The translations under genes and the position numbers were made by a program. From contig NZ_MAOE01000037.1 in NCBI RefSeq assembly GCF_001884185.1, positions 62,001 to 126,000 on the forward strand: a DNA stretch of 64,000 bases. The letters run 5' to 3'. The notes below the pieces were generated by a model, which saw nothing but the letters and a program-made list of their open reading frames with translations, had not been told where the DNA came from and did not search any database. This document shows positions 17,998-26,558 of the stretch, one piece after another. This DNA is from Bacillus albus. GTDB taxonomy: Bacteria; Bacillota; Bacilli; Bacillales; Bacillaceae_G. How positions within the stretch are numbered: position 1 is the stretch's first letter; each line of letters opens with the position of its first letter.

Positions 17998-18783
17998 TTA
18001 ATTAGCGCATCTTTTATTTTCAGTATCAATGGACCATCCAATAATAGTGGCACAATCTCTACCTTTCCACTGTAGTACATTTGTTAATACTGGCTCAATC
18101 TGTAAGCTATTTCCGTCGTGCAATATTTCTACTAAAGATTGATCATCATCAAACCTTCGTTTATCACACTCTAAAATACCGTCCGTTGCCATTACAATGT
18201 GATTCATTCCTTTTTCTAATCCTCTTACACCTGACGTAAAGCAAGGTGTATTTGCTGCGAAAATATTTTTTCTACCAATATATTCGTAATTTTTCCGTTT
18301 ATTTAATCGCCCTTTACTATTCTTCGTTTTCTCAGAATGGAATAAATATGCGAAACAATCACCAACTGATAGCCAATATAAAAATTCGCCTTTTCGTAAA
18401 CAAATTAAGCATGCAAGTTCCTCATCATCTTGATCACATTTTTCAATAAACAACTCATCTGTAAATAACGCTAATAAGTACATATGTGTATGATGAAAAG
18501 CTAAATGTATCGGGTAGGAAAATAACTCTTTTAATTTCTCTTTTCTTTCTGAAATTGCTTCTACTATATAATTTATATTTTTTGTTTTGTGGTGTGTATC
18601 AAAAATCATAACAAATTCAAATTGTAATTCAGGATCCCACCAAGCAAGCACCGCATCTCCTCTTTCGTATGCATCACTTTCTTGATTTCCCCCATATACG
18701 CCGACTGAAAGAGGACCACATTTTTCAACATGTATTTCATCTACATACATCTGTTCATGACTCATCCATTTGAATGTATTCAC
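17998..18783 (-). CDS. PP2C-like protein phosphatase
   Basis: 261 residues. The pattern is PP2C-like: GNQESDAYERGDAVLAWW near the N-terminus, FEFVMIFDTHHK (first metal Asp strand), LYWLSVGDCFAYLF (VGD motif) and HIVMATDGILECD (ATDG motif). It should dephosphorylate Ser/Thr on a cytoplasmic partner using two metal ions; divergence from the RxxNED start lowers certainty about activity. GTG 18783 is chosen because GAGAGG is nine bases upstream; ATG 18792 is adjacent to that site and too close. Confidence 0.72.
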   Translation of the reverse strand: MNTFKWMSHEQMYVDEIHVEKCGPLSVGVYGGNQESDAYERGDAVLAWWDPELQFEFVMIFDTHHKTKNINYIVEAISERKEKLKELFSYPIHLAFHHTHMYLLALFTDELFIEKCDQDDEELACLICLRKGEFLYWLSVGDCFAYLFHSEKTKNSKGRLNKRKNYEYIGRKNIFAANTPCFTSGVRGLEKGMNHIVMATDGILECDKRRFDDDQSLVEILHDGNSLQIEPVLTNVLQWKGRDCATIIGWSIDTENKRCAN

Positions 18784-18949
18784 AGCTATCATCCTCTCTC
18801 TTGCTAAATGTATACCTTTACACATAGATTACCTTATATTTCAATAAAAATAAACTTTTTCAACATTTTCCATCCAAATAAAAGGATTTTACTTCTATAC
18901 TCACGAATATATCTTATTATACGATATAAAAACAGGAGGATTTATCATT

Positions 18950-19360
18950 ATGAAAGACATTAATCAACATTGGGAGAGTATTTATTATCACTTACGATAT
19001 GAGTATGAAGACAACCTTTCTCATCAAGCTATTCGTATTTTACAACTCATTTCTCGTGAGAAAGATATAACAATTGGAAAATTGGCTACTGAGCTTAGTC
19101 TCTCCCATAACACAGCGTCTGAACACGTAAAGCGCCTTATTCAAAAAGGATTTATCATGAAAGAAAGAAATAAACAAGATGAAAGAGTTGTGAACCTTAC
19201 ATTAACGAAAGAAGGCATTGAAGGATTAGAAAAGCATACTTTACTAGATAAAGAAAAGATAAAAATATTAGAATCTCAGTTATCAAAAGAAGAACAACAA
19301 TTAATTGAAAAAGCCTTTTCTTTATTAGCGAAGGAGGCAAAATATGCATTTCCTCGTTAA
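18950..19360 (+). CDS. MarR family transcriptional regulator
   Basis: 136 residues with the winged-helix order of MarR: IGKLATELSLSHNTASEHVKRL (key LSLSHNTASEHVKRL) as helix-turn-helix at about 45-66, then the wing GFIMKERNKQDERVVNLTLT with the characteristic DERV, and a C-terminal dimer helix. AGGAGG precedes the ATG. It overlaps the DUF3147 gene by 17 bases and probably regulates this two-gene operon. Confidence 0.88.
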   Translation: MKDINQHWESIYYHLRYEYEDNLSHQAIRILQLISREKDITIGKLATELSLSHNTASEHVKRLIQKGFIMKERNKQDERVVNLTLTKEGIEGLEKHTLLDKEKIKILESQLSKEEQQLIEKAFSLLAKEAKYAFPR

Positions 19361-19673
19361 AGTCATTGTTTCTGCACTTATTATTGGCGTTATTACTGAA
19401 GTCGCTAAACATTATAGTGCGATAGGCGGCTTTATCGCTGCCCTTCCACTCGTTAGTTTACTAAGTCTATTTTGGATTTCTTTCGAAGGTGGGAACAAAC
19501 AAGAATTAAGTCAATTTGCTATAGGCGTATTATATGGATTTCCTGCATCCGCACTACTATTATTTATCGTCTATATTGGGTTAAAAAATTCATTTTCACT
19601 TAGTACATCTGTCCTGTTCGGTATAGGTGTTTGGTGTATCGTTTTCGCTTGTCAAAAATTATTTCAAGCATAA
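19344..19673 (+). CDS. DUF3147 family membrane protein
   Basis: 109 residues with four hydrophobic segments (about 3-20, 28-46, 58-80, 88-104) and the family-like IGGFIAALPLVSLLSLFW turn. Function of DUF3147 is not known; the small four-helix size resembles small exporters. Its start (AAGGAGG seven bases upstream) lies inside the marR end, so translation is coupled. Confidence 0.8.
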   Translation: MHFLVKVIVSALIIGVITEVAKHYSAIGGFIAALPLVSLLSLFWISFEGGNKQELSQFAIGVLYGFPASALLLFIVYIGLKNSFSLSTSVLFGIGVWCIVFACQKLFQA

Positions 19674-19703
19674 AAAAAGGAAGCAACTAAAGCTGCTTCC
19701 TTA
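19674..19703. terminator. Terminator after the DUF3147 gene
   Basis: AAGGAAGCA pairs with TGCTTCCTT around a nine-base loop, between convergent genes. Confidence 0.75.
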
Positions 19704-19708
19704 CTTAT

Positions 19709-20080
19709 CTATTCATAATCTTCTTCATCATCGATTTCTTCGTAATACGAATTCCCATTACTTACATATATAGGGCCATTCGCAACGTCAATACGTAATA
19801 CCCATGCCCATGGCACAGCTAAACGCTTATGTATTGATCGCCAAAAGCTCATTGATTTTCTTTCGTACTCCTGGAACTCCTGAAGTAACTCTTTGTAGGA
19901 GGAACCGTCTAACTGAATATTTGCTTCTAGCAAACGAGAATGGGCATAGTACTGCAGCTCTAGTTCAGCAGCAATTTCCATTTCTTCTTCCGTTGCCATA
20001 CCAATAATTGCTCCATCTGCTGGTGCAATTTCATATACGTTGTGAACTTCAATAAGCCCTTCTTTCTCTTTCTCAAACAT
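19709..20080 (-). CDS. Uncharacterised acidic protein, 123 aa
   Basis: ATG 20080 follows AAAGGAGG by eight bases. The protein is acidic, with a Glu-rich helix (MATEEEMEIAAELELQYY, about 30-48), a second helix (LLQEFQEYERKSMSFWRSIHKRL in part), a tryptophan-containing strand pair (VPWAWVLRIDVANGPIYVSN) and a DDEEDYE tail. No signal peptide or membrane segment. I do not recognise the family. It is monocistronic. Confidence 0.7.
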   Translation of the reverse strand: MFEKEKEGLIEVHNVYEIAPADGAIIGMATEEEMEIAAELELQYYAHSRLLEANIQLDGSSYKELLQEFQEYERKSMSFWRSIHKRLAVPWAWVLRIDVANGPIYVSNGNSYYEEIDDEEDYE

Positions 20081-20169
20081 GTAAACAGCCTCCTTTAACA
20101 TATATTTTTTATGTTACAAAGTCATACTTCTACAATAACATCTCTCTTTCCTCTTTTTTTGATAAACTT

Positions 20170-20745
20170 TTACAAATTATTTATCTGATGACCCGTATTC
20201 TCTATCCTTTCGGCAGAAACTAAATCTTCATTATGAAAATTCAACTTAAATATATCAGGCATACGAATTGTTTTCCAAAATTGAAAATCATATTTTGAAT
20301 CAAAATAATTCATGAGCAATACCATAATATTCCCATGAGTTCCTATTACAATATTCTTATCTTCATATTTTTTTAATATATTTTGCATACATATTGCAGC
20401 ACGCCTTTGCGCTACATCATTCGATTCTCCACCTTCGTGTGCAAAATCCCAATCTTCCCACACCTTTTGGACCGCATCATTAAAATCTGTTACTGGCTCT
20501 TTACTTAATAACCTTTCTCGTAAATCTTCTTCTATTTGTATCGATACATTATATGTATTTGCAATTCCTTGTACCGTTTGAATCGCCCTTTTATACGGAC
20601 TAGAAATCACAACATCAATATGCTTATCTTTTAATAAGCGTGTTACATTCTCTACATCTAAGTGCCCTTTTTCAGATAAGGGACGTACCCTTTCATCTTT
20701 TGTATATATAGAGTGAGCATGGCGAACGAAATATATTGTCGTCAT
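20170..20745 (-). CDS. Histidine phosphatase family protein
   Basis: 191 residues. VRHAHSIYT at residues 7-15 holds the catalytic His (usually RHG or RHA), VISSPYKRAIQTVQG near 47 has the second Arg, EDLRERLL near 75 the acid/base Glu and IGTHGNIMVLL near 138 the second His. These are the four pockets of the phosphoglycerate-mutase-like phosphatases. The substrate is unknown. A GGGAGAT site precedes the ATG. Single gene. Confidence 0.88.
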   Translation of the reverse strand: MTTIYFVRHAHSIYTKDERVRPLSEKGHLDVENVTRLLKDKHIDVVISSPYKRAIQTVQGIANTYNVSIQIEEDLRERLLSKEPVTDFNDAVQKVWEDWDFAHEGGESNDVAQRRAAICMQNILKKYEDKNIVIGTHGNIMVLLMNYFDSKYDFQFWKTIRMPDIFKLNFHNEDLVSAERIENTGHQINNL

Positions 20746-20855
20746 TTATTCATCTCCCTTTTCTGTTTCTATCCAAATTCAATACGTTACCATCAAATCC
20801 CTTTACCTTTATAATAAGCGCTGTCAAATTTGAATGTTGATTTTCATATTAATAA

Positions 20856-20884
20856 AAGGGAAACACCTCTATGGTATTTCCCTC
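20856..20884 (-). terminator. Terminator of the DUF3885 gene
   Basis: GGGAAAtACC and GGTgTTTCCC-type arms around TCTAT, followed on the minus strand by TTTTATTAAT. Confidence 0.7.
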
Positions 20885-20902
20885 ATTTAAAATAGACTAC
20901 AT

Positions 20903-21544
20903 TCAATTAAATACCTTATCAATTTTATTTCTATCGTATTCTAATATCCAATCATTATATGTATGATAAATATCTCTAATTGTATTAGGAGAGGTAGCTA
21001 ATACATCACAACCCCTATCATCATAAACGTGAAATATAGTATTCTTGTTAATATTTATGAAATACACCCTATGAAAAATACGCGGTTTTATTCCCATATC
21101 TTGATTACAAATTGCTTTTAGCATAGGAATGTATTTCAAGTCTGAAACTTTACATTTCAAAGTATATCTATGAGTTTTATATACCCCATCTTCATCGTCT
21201 TCTGGAAAAATATAAGGGATTGTATTTTTCTGTAACTTAAACAAATCGGACTTCGCTTTTACATACTTAGAAAAGATATTCAATTTGTGTTTGAAAATTT
21301 CACCGTCTGCATAGTCATTTACATCCACTACGATATAAATATCATCTTCTGTTGCATGTAAAGACTGAAATAAAGTAATCGCTCTATTATAAACGCCTTC
21401 TAAATATGAGCAATTTTCATAAATGTTAGTGCAATCATAGTTCACGCCTAATCTAAAGCGAATACCAATAGCTCCATTATAAAATAGAGGTGGTCTAAGT
21501 TCTAAATTTGGAAATGTTTCAAGCATATACTCATTCAACCTCAT
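20903..21544 (-). CDS. DUF3885 domain protein
   Basis: 213 residues. The FYNGAIGIRFRLG stretch near residue 21-33 and the spaced VVDVND and KLNIF parts match DUF3885, a Bacillus family of unknown role often present in several copies and thought to be immunity- or signalling-related, though that is not established. ATG 21544 is chosen for its AGGTAGGTG site; the longer frame has none. No membrane segment. The serine hydrolase lies upstream on the same strand, with its stop about 50 bases away, so they may be separate transcripts. Confidence 0.75.
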   Translation of the reverse strand: MRLNEYMLETFPNLELRPPLFYNGAIGIRFRLGVNYDCTNIYENCSYLEGVYNRAITLFQSLHATEDDIYIVVDVNDYADGEIFKHKLNIFSKYVKAKSDLFKLQKNTIPYIFPEDDEDGVYKTHRYTLKCKVSDLKYIPMLKAICNQDMGIKPRIFHRVYFININKNTIFHVYDDRGCDVLATSPNTIRDIYHTYNDWILEYDRNKIDKVFN

Positions 21545-21594
21545 CTCAACACCTACCTTTAATCGCATCTTGTTTACATAATAAAATTATTCTA

Positions 21595-22686
21595 TTATAA
21601 TTTATTTCTGAATTCCTCACTTGTTATAATATCTCGAATAAAATAATCTACATTATTTCTCAGCTTTTGATATGCAACTTGATCTTCTATATCGTTAAAC
21701 ATAATTACAACTTCTACTTTATTCCCTTTCTTATCTGTAGTATACAAGCTTTTTGTCAATACGAATGCGGTAGAACCACCTTTTTGACCAGCATATTCGA
21801 ACTTACTATTTTTAACTGTTCCTTTGAAAATGTTCTCGATTTCTTCTTGCATTGATTTTGGAAAATACTTTCTACTATTTATTTTTTCCATTATACTCAT
21901 ATAATCTTTAGCGTTTGCACCCACTAATCGATCTGACCAAATTCGCTGAAATTCCATATCTACCTTTAATGGGATATCCCGTTTTTTCCATTCTTCTTCA
22001 TCTTTCATCCATTCATGAATTTGTAACACATGTTTATTATACTCATCCTTTGACATGTTACGTATCATTTCTAACGATTGATTTTCTGGCTCATGAAGCT
22101 CTTTTTCTACATACCCTCTCATATATAGTGAAGCAGTATACGATGTGAACTTGTCATGACTAGTAAGCTCTAATTCTTTTAAACTATCATTTACCCTTTC
22201 TATTCCAAGCTTTTCTAACAAATATGTTGTATTTGCATTAGAACTATAATGAATCATTCCTTTAGCGACTTCTTCTAAAGCGATTTGTCCATTTTTCACT
22301 AATTCTCTCGTTTTGACATCTTCTAGCCAGTCAGAATGCGCTCCACCATCAGTATCTTTAACGTAATATTTTTCTAGCTCGTGCAATGAAATTTGTTCAT
22401 CTCGACTTATTTTTCCTTCTGACACTTGCTTAGCAAATTCAACTGCTATTACGATTTTTGCCGTACTCGCTAAAGGCAATTTTTTATTTTTATTTATAGA
22501 AGTTAATACTTCTCCATTTCTTTTAATAAGTAATGAGCATGTTTCATCATCTTTATGTTCTTTTATGTACTTTAATACATAACCAGGATCTTCTTTTGAC
22601 AAATAGTACTTCATAATGACAAAGAAAGCTATAACGGCTACTATAATCACTCCTGCAACAATTCCTATAATCTTTAATATGTTCAC
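21595..22686 (-). CDS. Membrane-anchored serine hydrolase, class A beta-lactamase-like
   Basis: 363 residues from a GTG start after AGAGGGGG. Residues 5-26 are a membrane anchor. PLASTAKI holds the catalytic SxxK (Ser74, Lys77), and HYSSNANT near residue 147 is the SxN motif; AGQKGGST near 305 fits the KTG-type strand (K-G-G). Together these define a class A beta-lactamase/transpeptidase fold outside the membrane. Lack of an obvious Glu166-type loop makes true beta-lactamase activity doubtful; a peptidase or cell-wall role is likely. Confidence 0.8.
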   Translation of the reverse strand: MNILKIIGIVAGVIIVAVIAFFVIMKYYLSKEDPGYVLKYIKEHKDDETCSLLIKRNGEVLTSINKNKKLPLASTAKIVIAVEFAKQVSEGKISRDEQISLHELEKYYVKDTDGGAHSDWLEDVKTRELVKNGQIALEEVAKGMIHYSSNANTTYLLEKLGIERVNDSLKELELTSHDKFTSYTASLYMRGYVEKELHEPENQSLEMIRNMSKDEYNKHVLQIHEWMKDEEEWKKRDIPLKVDMEFQRIWSDRLVGANAKDYMSIMEKINSRKYFPKSMQEEIENIFKGTVKNSKFEYAGQKGGSTAFVLTKSLYTTDKKGNKVEVVIMFNDIEDQVAYQKLRNNVDYFIRDIITSEEFRNKL

Positions 22687-22758
22687 AATATGCCCCCTCT
22701 AATAAATCCGCTTCTATATAATCATTATAACGAATAAAATTACAAATTTATACAAAAC

Positions 22759-22792
22759 AGAGTAACTCTTCCTAAAAAAGAAAGAGTTACTC
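22759..22792 (-). terminator. Terminator overlapping the cupin stop codon
   Basis: AGAGTAACTCTT and AAGAGTTACTCT pair around a 10-base loop; the TAA of the cupin gene (22789-22787) is inside the stem. Confidence 0.75.
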
Positions 22793-23422
22793 TATTTCAC
22801 ATGATGTTATTTGTCCATTTAACGTAACGACTATATTTGAGTCGTCACTTTCTTTAACACTTTTTAGTCGATTTGAATTAGGAGGACCAATTACAACTGA
22901 CTCCTTAATTGGCGAAAGTTCCTTCCCTAATTTTTCTGCACTTACACCATATGCAGCTTGAAATACTTCTGGTGGTGTTAATCTAAGTATGTCTGACCCT
23001 TCTGCTGTTTCAAACTGATCATTATTGAAGAACAAATGTAATTGTACTTCTTCTGTTACCGCTGTGATCCAATGCCACCATCCCATTGGAATAAAGACAG
23101 TTTGCCCCGCTTTTACATGATAATTTTGCAATTGATTCGTTTCAGGATTTAAAATGGATGTAACTGCTTCTCCTGATACAACAACATCCAACTCCCACGC
23201 ATTCGGATGCCAATGCGGTTCTCGCATATGCCCTTTCGTCATAAATAAATCAACAAATGCTCCACCTATCATCGCTGGTAACTGCGTTGACGTAACTTCA
23301 TATGCAACGTTTTTCTCATCCCTTTTAAAAAAGATATTTTTTCTCGAATCAAAGAAAAGGTTTGGAGTTCCTGAGCTTTTCTTTAAATTTTTATTATCTG
23401 GAACATAACCTGAACTACTCAT
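22787..23422 (-). CDS. Cupin domain protein
   Basis: 211 residues. The cupin metal motif 1 reads GHMREPHWHPNAWELDVVVSG (key HWHPNAWE, about 79-87) and motif 2 GQTVFIPMGWWHWITAV (about 120-136, His132). This matches oxalate-decarboxylase-like single cupins of B. cereus. A small C-terminal extension follows. ATG 23422 is chosen for its AGAGGG site six bases upstream. No signal peptide, so cytoplasmic. Substrate unknown. Confidence 0.85.
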   Translation of the reverse strand: MSSSGYVPDNKNLKKSSGTPNLFFDSRKNIFFKRDEKNVAYEVTSTQLPAMIGGAFVDLFMTKGHMREPHWHPNAWELDVVVSGEAVTSILNPETNQLQNYHVKAGQTVFIPMGWWHWITAVTEEVQLHLFFNNDQFETAEGSDILRLTPPEVFQAAYGVSAEKLGKELSPIKESVVIGPPNSNRLKSVKESDDSNIVVTLNGQITSCEIE

Positions 23423-23511
23423 TTTATCCCTCTTTTCCACTCCGAACATTTCCATCTTCACATTGTATCGTATGGAAAAAATGAATGAATGTGCCTAATC
23501 ATTCACATAAC

Positions 23512-23544
23512 AAAAAAACATGCCTTCATGATGAGAGCATGTTT
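23512..23544 (-). terminator. Terminator of the DUF4083-like gene
   Basis: AACATGC and GCATGTT (one bulge) around a 12-base loop, followed on the minus strand by a run of T. Confidence 0.65.
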
Positions 23545-23583
23545 TGTGATATTCTTCACATTGTTTAGTTAAAAAATAAACTT

Positions 23584-23745
23584 TTACTTACCATGATGTA
23601 ACATTAAATCACTAAGTTCTTCTTCAATGTGATTTAATTTCGCAACGCTTTCTTTCCATTTATGAATATAACGTGAAACCCCGACAATAAATAAAACAAT
23701 AATTGTGGAAAGAATAATACCATACACGATTGTTACAGTACTCAT
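23584..23745 (-). CDS. DUF4083-like small membrane protein, 53 aa
   Basis: A frame from ATG 23745 preceded by GGAAGTG, ending TAA 23584. One membrane helix spans about 6-22 (IVYGIILSTIIVLFIVG), followed by a charged cytoplasmic helix (IHKWKESVAKLNHIEEELSDL). The pattern fits DUF4083 small Bacillus proteins of unknown role. It has its own terminator at 23512-23544. Confidence 0.65.
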   Translation of the reverse strand: MSTVTIVYGIILSTIIVLFIVGVSRYIHKWKESVAKLNHIEEELSDLMLHHGK

Positions 23746-23968
23746 AGTTACACTTCCTTATAATTAGTAATGTGGTTATTAGTTATATTTTTATTATAAA
23801 CCTTTTTCTTTTAAAATACTTCGATTTCAACTTTTTGTAACAAAATTGATTTTTCTAACATTTCGTTCATACAAATGGCATATTTTTCACAAATTATACA
23901 AAACTTCACCATATGTACTATTACCATATGAGTTATATTATTTAATAGGAAAAAGGGGATGATATACT

Positions 23969-24391
23969 ATGACGACTTGGTTTATTGTTATGTTAGTTGT
24001 ATTTGGGGCATTTAAAATTATCGTTTCAAGCCTCCCTAATACTGTTATTGAATCCATTATTAGCAAGTACGAAACACATCCGCAACTTGAAGAAGAGAAT
24101 GCGACTGTTACAATCAATGGAAATAACTTAGAAGGCGAACAAAAATCTAAAATTATTCATGATTTTAACGAAGGTTTATTTTTAGATCGCTATTATGCAC
24201 CACCGCACAATGAGGGTACGCCTTTAATTATCAATGCAAAACGTGGCAAAAAAGATTTTATCTTTTACATTTATAGTCATGAAGAACATGTTGATGTTGT
24301 AAAGCAATATAAAAAGAAGGTAGTTGCTTATAGTTTACGCTCTAAAAACCTTCAAAATAATGATATGTTCGTGTCAGCTGATTTAGCTTAA
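23969..24391 (+). CDS. YfmQ family protein
   Basis: 140 residues with one N-terminal membrane helix (about 4-18) and a soluble domain containing FNEGLFLDRYYAPP and IINAKRGKKDFIFYIYSHEEHVDVVKQYKKK (part). This resembles B. subtilis YfmQ, uncharacterised. AAGGGGATG precedes the ATG. Single gene with its own terminator. Confidence 0.65.
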   Translation: MTTWFIVMLVVFGAFKIIVSSLPNTVIESIISKYETHPQLEEENATVTINGNNLEGEQKSKIIHDFNEGLFLDRYYAPPHNEGTPLIINAKRGKKDFIFYIYSHEEHVDVVKQYKKKVVAYSLRSKNLQNNDMFVSADLA

Positions 24392-24405
24392 TACTCATAT
24401 ATTAG

Positions 24406-24437
24406 AAAAAGGAATCCATATATGTATGGATTCCTTT
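24406..24437. terminator. Terminator between the YfmQ-like and CYTH-like genes
   Basis: GGAATCCATA and TATGGATTCC form a perfect stem with A and T runs on either side. Confidence 0.88.
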
Positions 24438-24444
24438 TCACTAT

Positions 24445-25278
24445 TCACTGAAAAATAAGCTCTGTCTTCAAACTATCTTTCGGCAACAGCCATCCTTTTT
24501 GATCTAAACTCTGCATTAATAATTCTCTTTGTTCTTTTGCAATACTTTCCTCTTTTGTTTTAAACGACACTTCTATTACGAAATCATCTTCTATTTTCCC
24601 AGTATTACTTAGTGGCCAAACTTCAATATTCGTTTTAATATTTTCAAATTCAGCTGTATACCTTTTCATTAATACAGGGCCATAAATACGAGAATTTTCG
24701 AGCATTTCTTCTCCCCAATTCGTATACAACCATTTGTTCATTTTCCCTGGTAACTTTTCTAGTAACATGTTTTGAGCTGCTCGTTCGTTTGGTAAATCAA
24801 GTACTCCATATCCTTTAGCACTGTAGCTTTTCTTATTTGAAATACTTAACGTTTTCTTCTCAAATCCCCAATCTATTTCTGCCTCATAGTTATCGGTTTT
24901 ACTATCAAACCCATCATTTTTAGCCACTTCTAGTGCATCTTGAATTACACCATTTTGAATAGGATATCTTTTTTTATATGTTAGCTCAAAATCTTTACTA
25001 AATTCTTTCTTTCGAATTCTCGCAAACCAACCTTCATTACTTAAATTTTTATTTGTCGTATCTAAAAATTGCACTTGTATTCTTTCATAATTTGTACCAG
25101 CCTGGAAATATTCTAGTACCTCTTGATTTATCTCTTTGTTATATCCTAATACTTGTTCTGGTTTTAATAATAACTTCACTTCAAAACTAGGTGTCATTGG
25201 ACTGGCAGCAAACCCTTCCTTAACGTTATACAGGAAACAACAAAAGAAAATACTTACGAATACAAATACTTTTTTCAT
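24445..25278 (-). CDS. Secreted CYTH-like protein
   Basis: 277 residues with a Sec signal peptide (MKKVFVFVSIFFCCFLYNV, cut near GFAA-S). The mature part reads like a CYTH/triphosphate tunnel fold: FEVKLLLKPE at its start, GWFARIRKKE, FELTYKKRYP, YEAEIDWGFEKK and FVIEVSFKT supply the alternating Glu/Arg/Lys strands expected to line the tunnel. A secreted CYTH protein is unusual, because most act on nucleotides or thiamine triphosphate inside the cell. It is last in the ABC-MBL operon. Family call is by motif reading only. Confidence 0.6.
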   Translation of the reverse strand: MKKVFVFVSIFFCCFLYNVKEGFAASPMTPSFEVKLLLKPEQVLGYNKEINQEVLEYFQAGTNYERIQVQFLDTTNKNLSNEGWFARIRKKEFSKDFELTYKKRYPIQNGVIQDALEVAKNDGFDSKTDNYEAEIDWGFEKKTLSISNKKSYSAKGYGVLDLPNERAAQNMLLEKLPGKMNKWLYTNWGEEMLENSRIYGPVLMKRYTAEFENIKTNIEVWPLSNTGKIEDDFVIEVSFKTKEESIAKEQRELLMQSLDQKGWLLPKDSLKTELIFQ

Positions 25279-25298
25279 ATACCGATCTCCTTTATATT

Positions 25299-26558
25299 TT
25301 AAATGACTTCTATACGTTCCTTAGTAAGTGAGTACACATTTTCATACCCTGCCGTGCTAAGCTTTTTCTGTAATCGATCCGTATCCTCTTTCAAAGCGTG
25401 TACTAACACCGTATGTTCTGGTAATAATGTATTTAACATCTCTTTCACATCTCTTATACTTTGGTGAACTTTATACGGCACTCGCTTCACCCTACATTCC
25501 TTATCTACACGTTCTTTCAAAACTTTTTCTGCAAAACTCCCTTTCGCAATATGTCCAGTAAAGATAATGGAATTTCGTTCTTCATGCCGGAGTTGTTCAT
25601 AATATAACTGCGCTCGCTTCGTTTGCATATTCGCATCATTCATTACAACTATTCCATAACTATTTTGCGTACAGCTGTCATCATCCATAACAATTATGTT
25701 TCTTTTTAAACTCTCCATAAGCCCTTCAAGTTCTTCATTGTTTTTGATCCAATCTTTATATACTAACATCTCCTCAAATCCATCCAAAATTTCTTGATCT
25801 ACTATAATGGGAAGTTCTTTATATTTTTCATATAAATACAATACGATATCTTGCGCCCTACCAAGCGGTGGCAACGGTAGTAATGCTATTCCTTTCTTCT
25901 GCGCAACCCGCTCAATTTCTGTACATAGTTCGTTTATTCGTTCATGTTGCGAAACATCATCAGTATGATAAGCGGCATCTACGATTGCGACTTTTATATC
26001 GCCGTGCAACTTCTCAGGTAAATTAGCTCGAAGTATGTTAGACTCTGCTGAATAATCGCCAGAATAAAATACATATGTATGACTCATATCCACTAAAAAC
26101 CAAACAGCCCCTAGTACATGCCCACTATACCCCCATTGAAAACGCAATGTAGGGGTAATCTGTATCCATTCATTCGGATTGCTAATCTCATCAATATATA
26201 CATAATTTAAATCTTTAATATTTTGGTAGGTATAAGGTACATGCCATCCTTGCGCCAAATTGTAGTTTCGCCATTTTTCATAATAAGCAGGGAGTTGCTC
26301 CTTCGTATAACGAGTCGTCCAAATTTTTTTCTTATATCCATACTTCGCTAATAAAGGTAAACCCATCGTATGATCTTCATGAATATGTGATAAAAATACT
26401 GCATCTAAAAATGGGACAACTTCCCTCTCTATTTTTGGATAACTATCCTCATATGATCGATTAATACCACAATCAAATACTATTTGTGTCTCTTTATTTT
26501 TTACGAAGTAGCAGGAACGACCATATTCCCCCGCTCCTCCCCATACTTCTACCCTCAT
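25299..26558 (-). CDS. MBL-fold metallo-hydrolase with beta-CASP-like features
   Basis: 419 residues. LSHIHEDHTMGLP at 57-69 is the HxHxDH zinc motif; HVLGAVWFLVDM and VFYSGDYSAESN give the next ligands; the C-terminal half (IIFTGHIAKGSF, then PYKVHQSIRDVKEMLNTLLPE and VLVHALKED) follows the order of COG1236 beta-CASP nucleases related to RNase J/CPSF. The start is ATG 26558, with AAAAGGGG about seven bases upstream; it overlaps the permease stop. Being coupled to an ABC permease is odd for an RNA nuclease, so the substrate is open. Confidence 0.75.
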   Translation of the reverse strand: MRVEVWGGAGEYGRSCYFVKNKETQIVFDCGINRSYEDSYPKIEREVVPFLDAVFLSHIHEDHTMGLPLLAKYGYKKKIWTTRYTKEQLPAYYEKWRNYNLAQGWHVPYTYQNIKDLNYVYIDEISNPNEWIQITPTLRFQWGYSGHVLGAVWFLVDMSHTYVFYSGDYSAESNILRANLPEKLHGDIKVAIVDAAYHTDDVSQHERINELCTEIERVAQKKGIALLPLPPLGRAQDIVLYLYEKYKELPIIVDQEILDGFEEMLVYKDWIKNNEELEGLMESLKRNIIVMDDDSCTQNSYGIVVMNDANMQTKRAQLYYEQLRHEERNSIIFTGHIAKGSFAEKVLKERVDKECRVKRVPYKVHQSIRDVKEMLNTLLPEHTVLVHALKEDTDRLQKKLSTAGYENVYSLTKERIEVI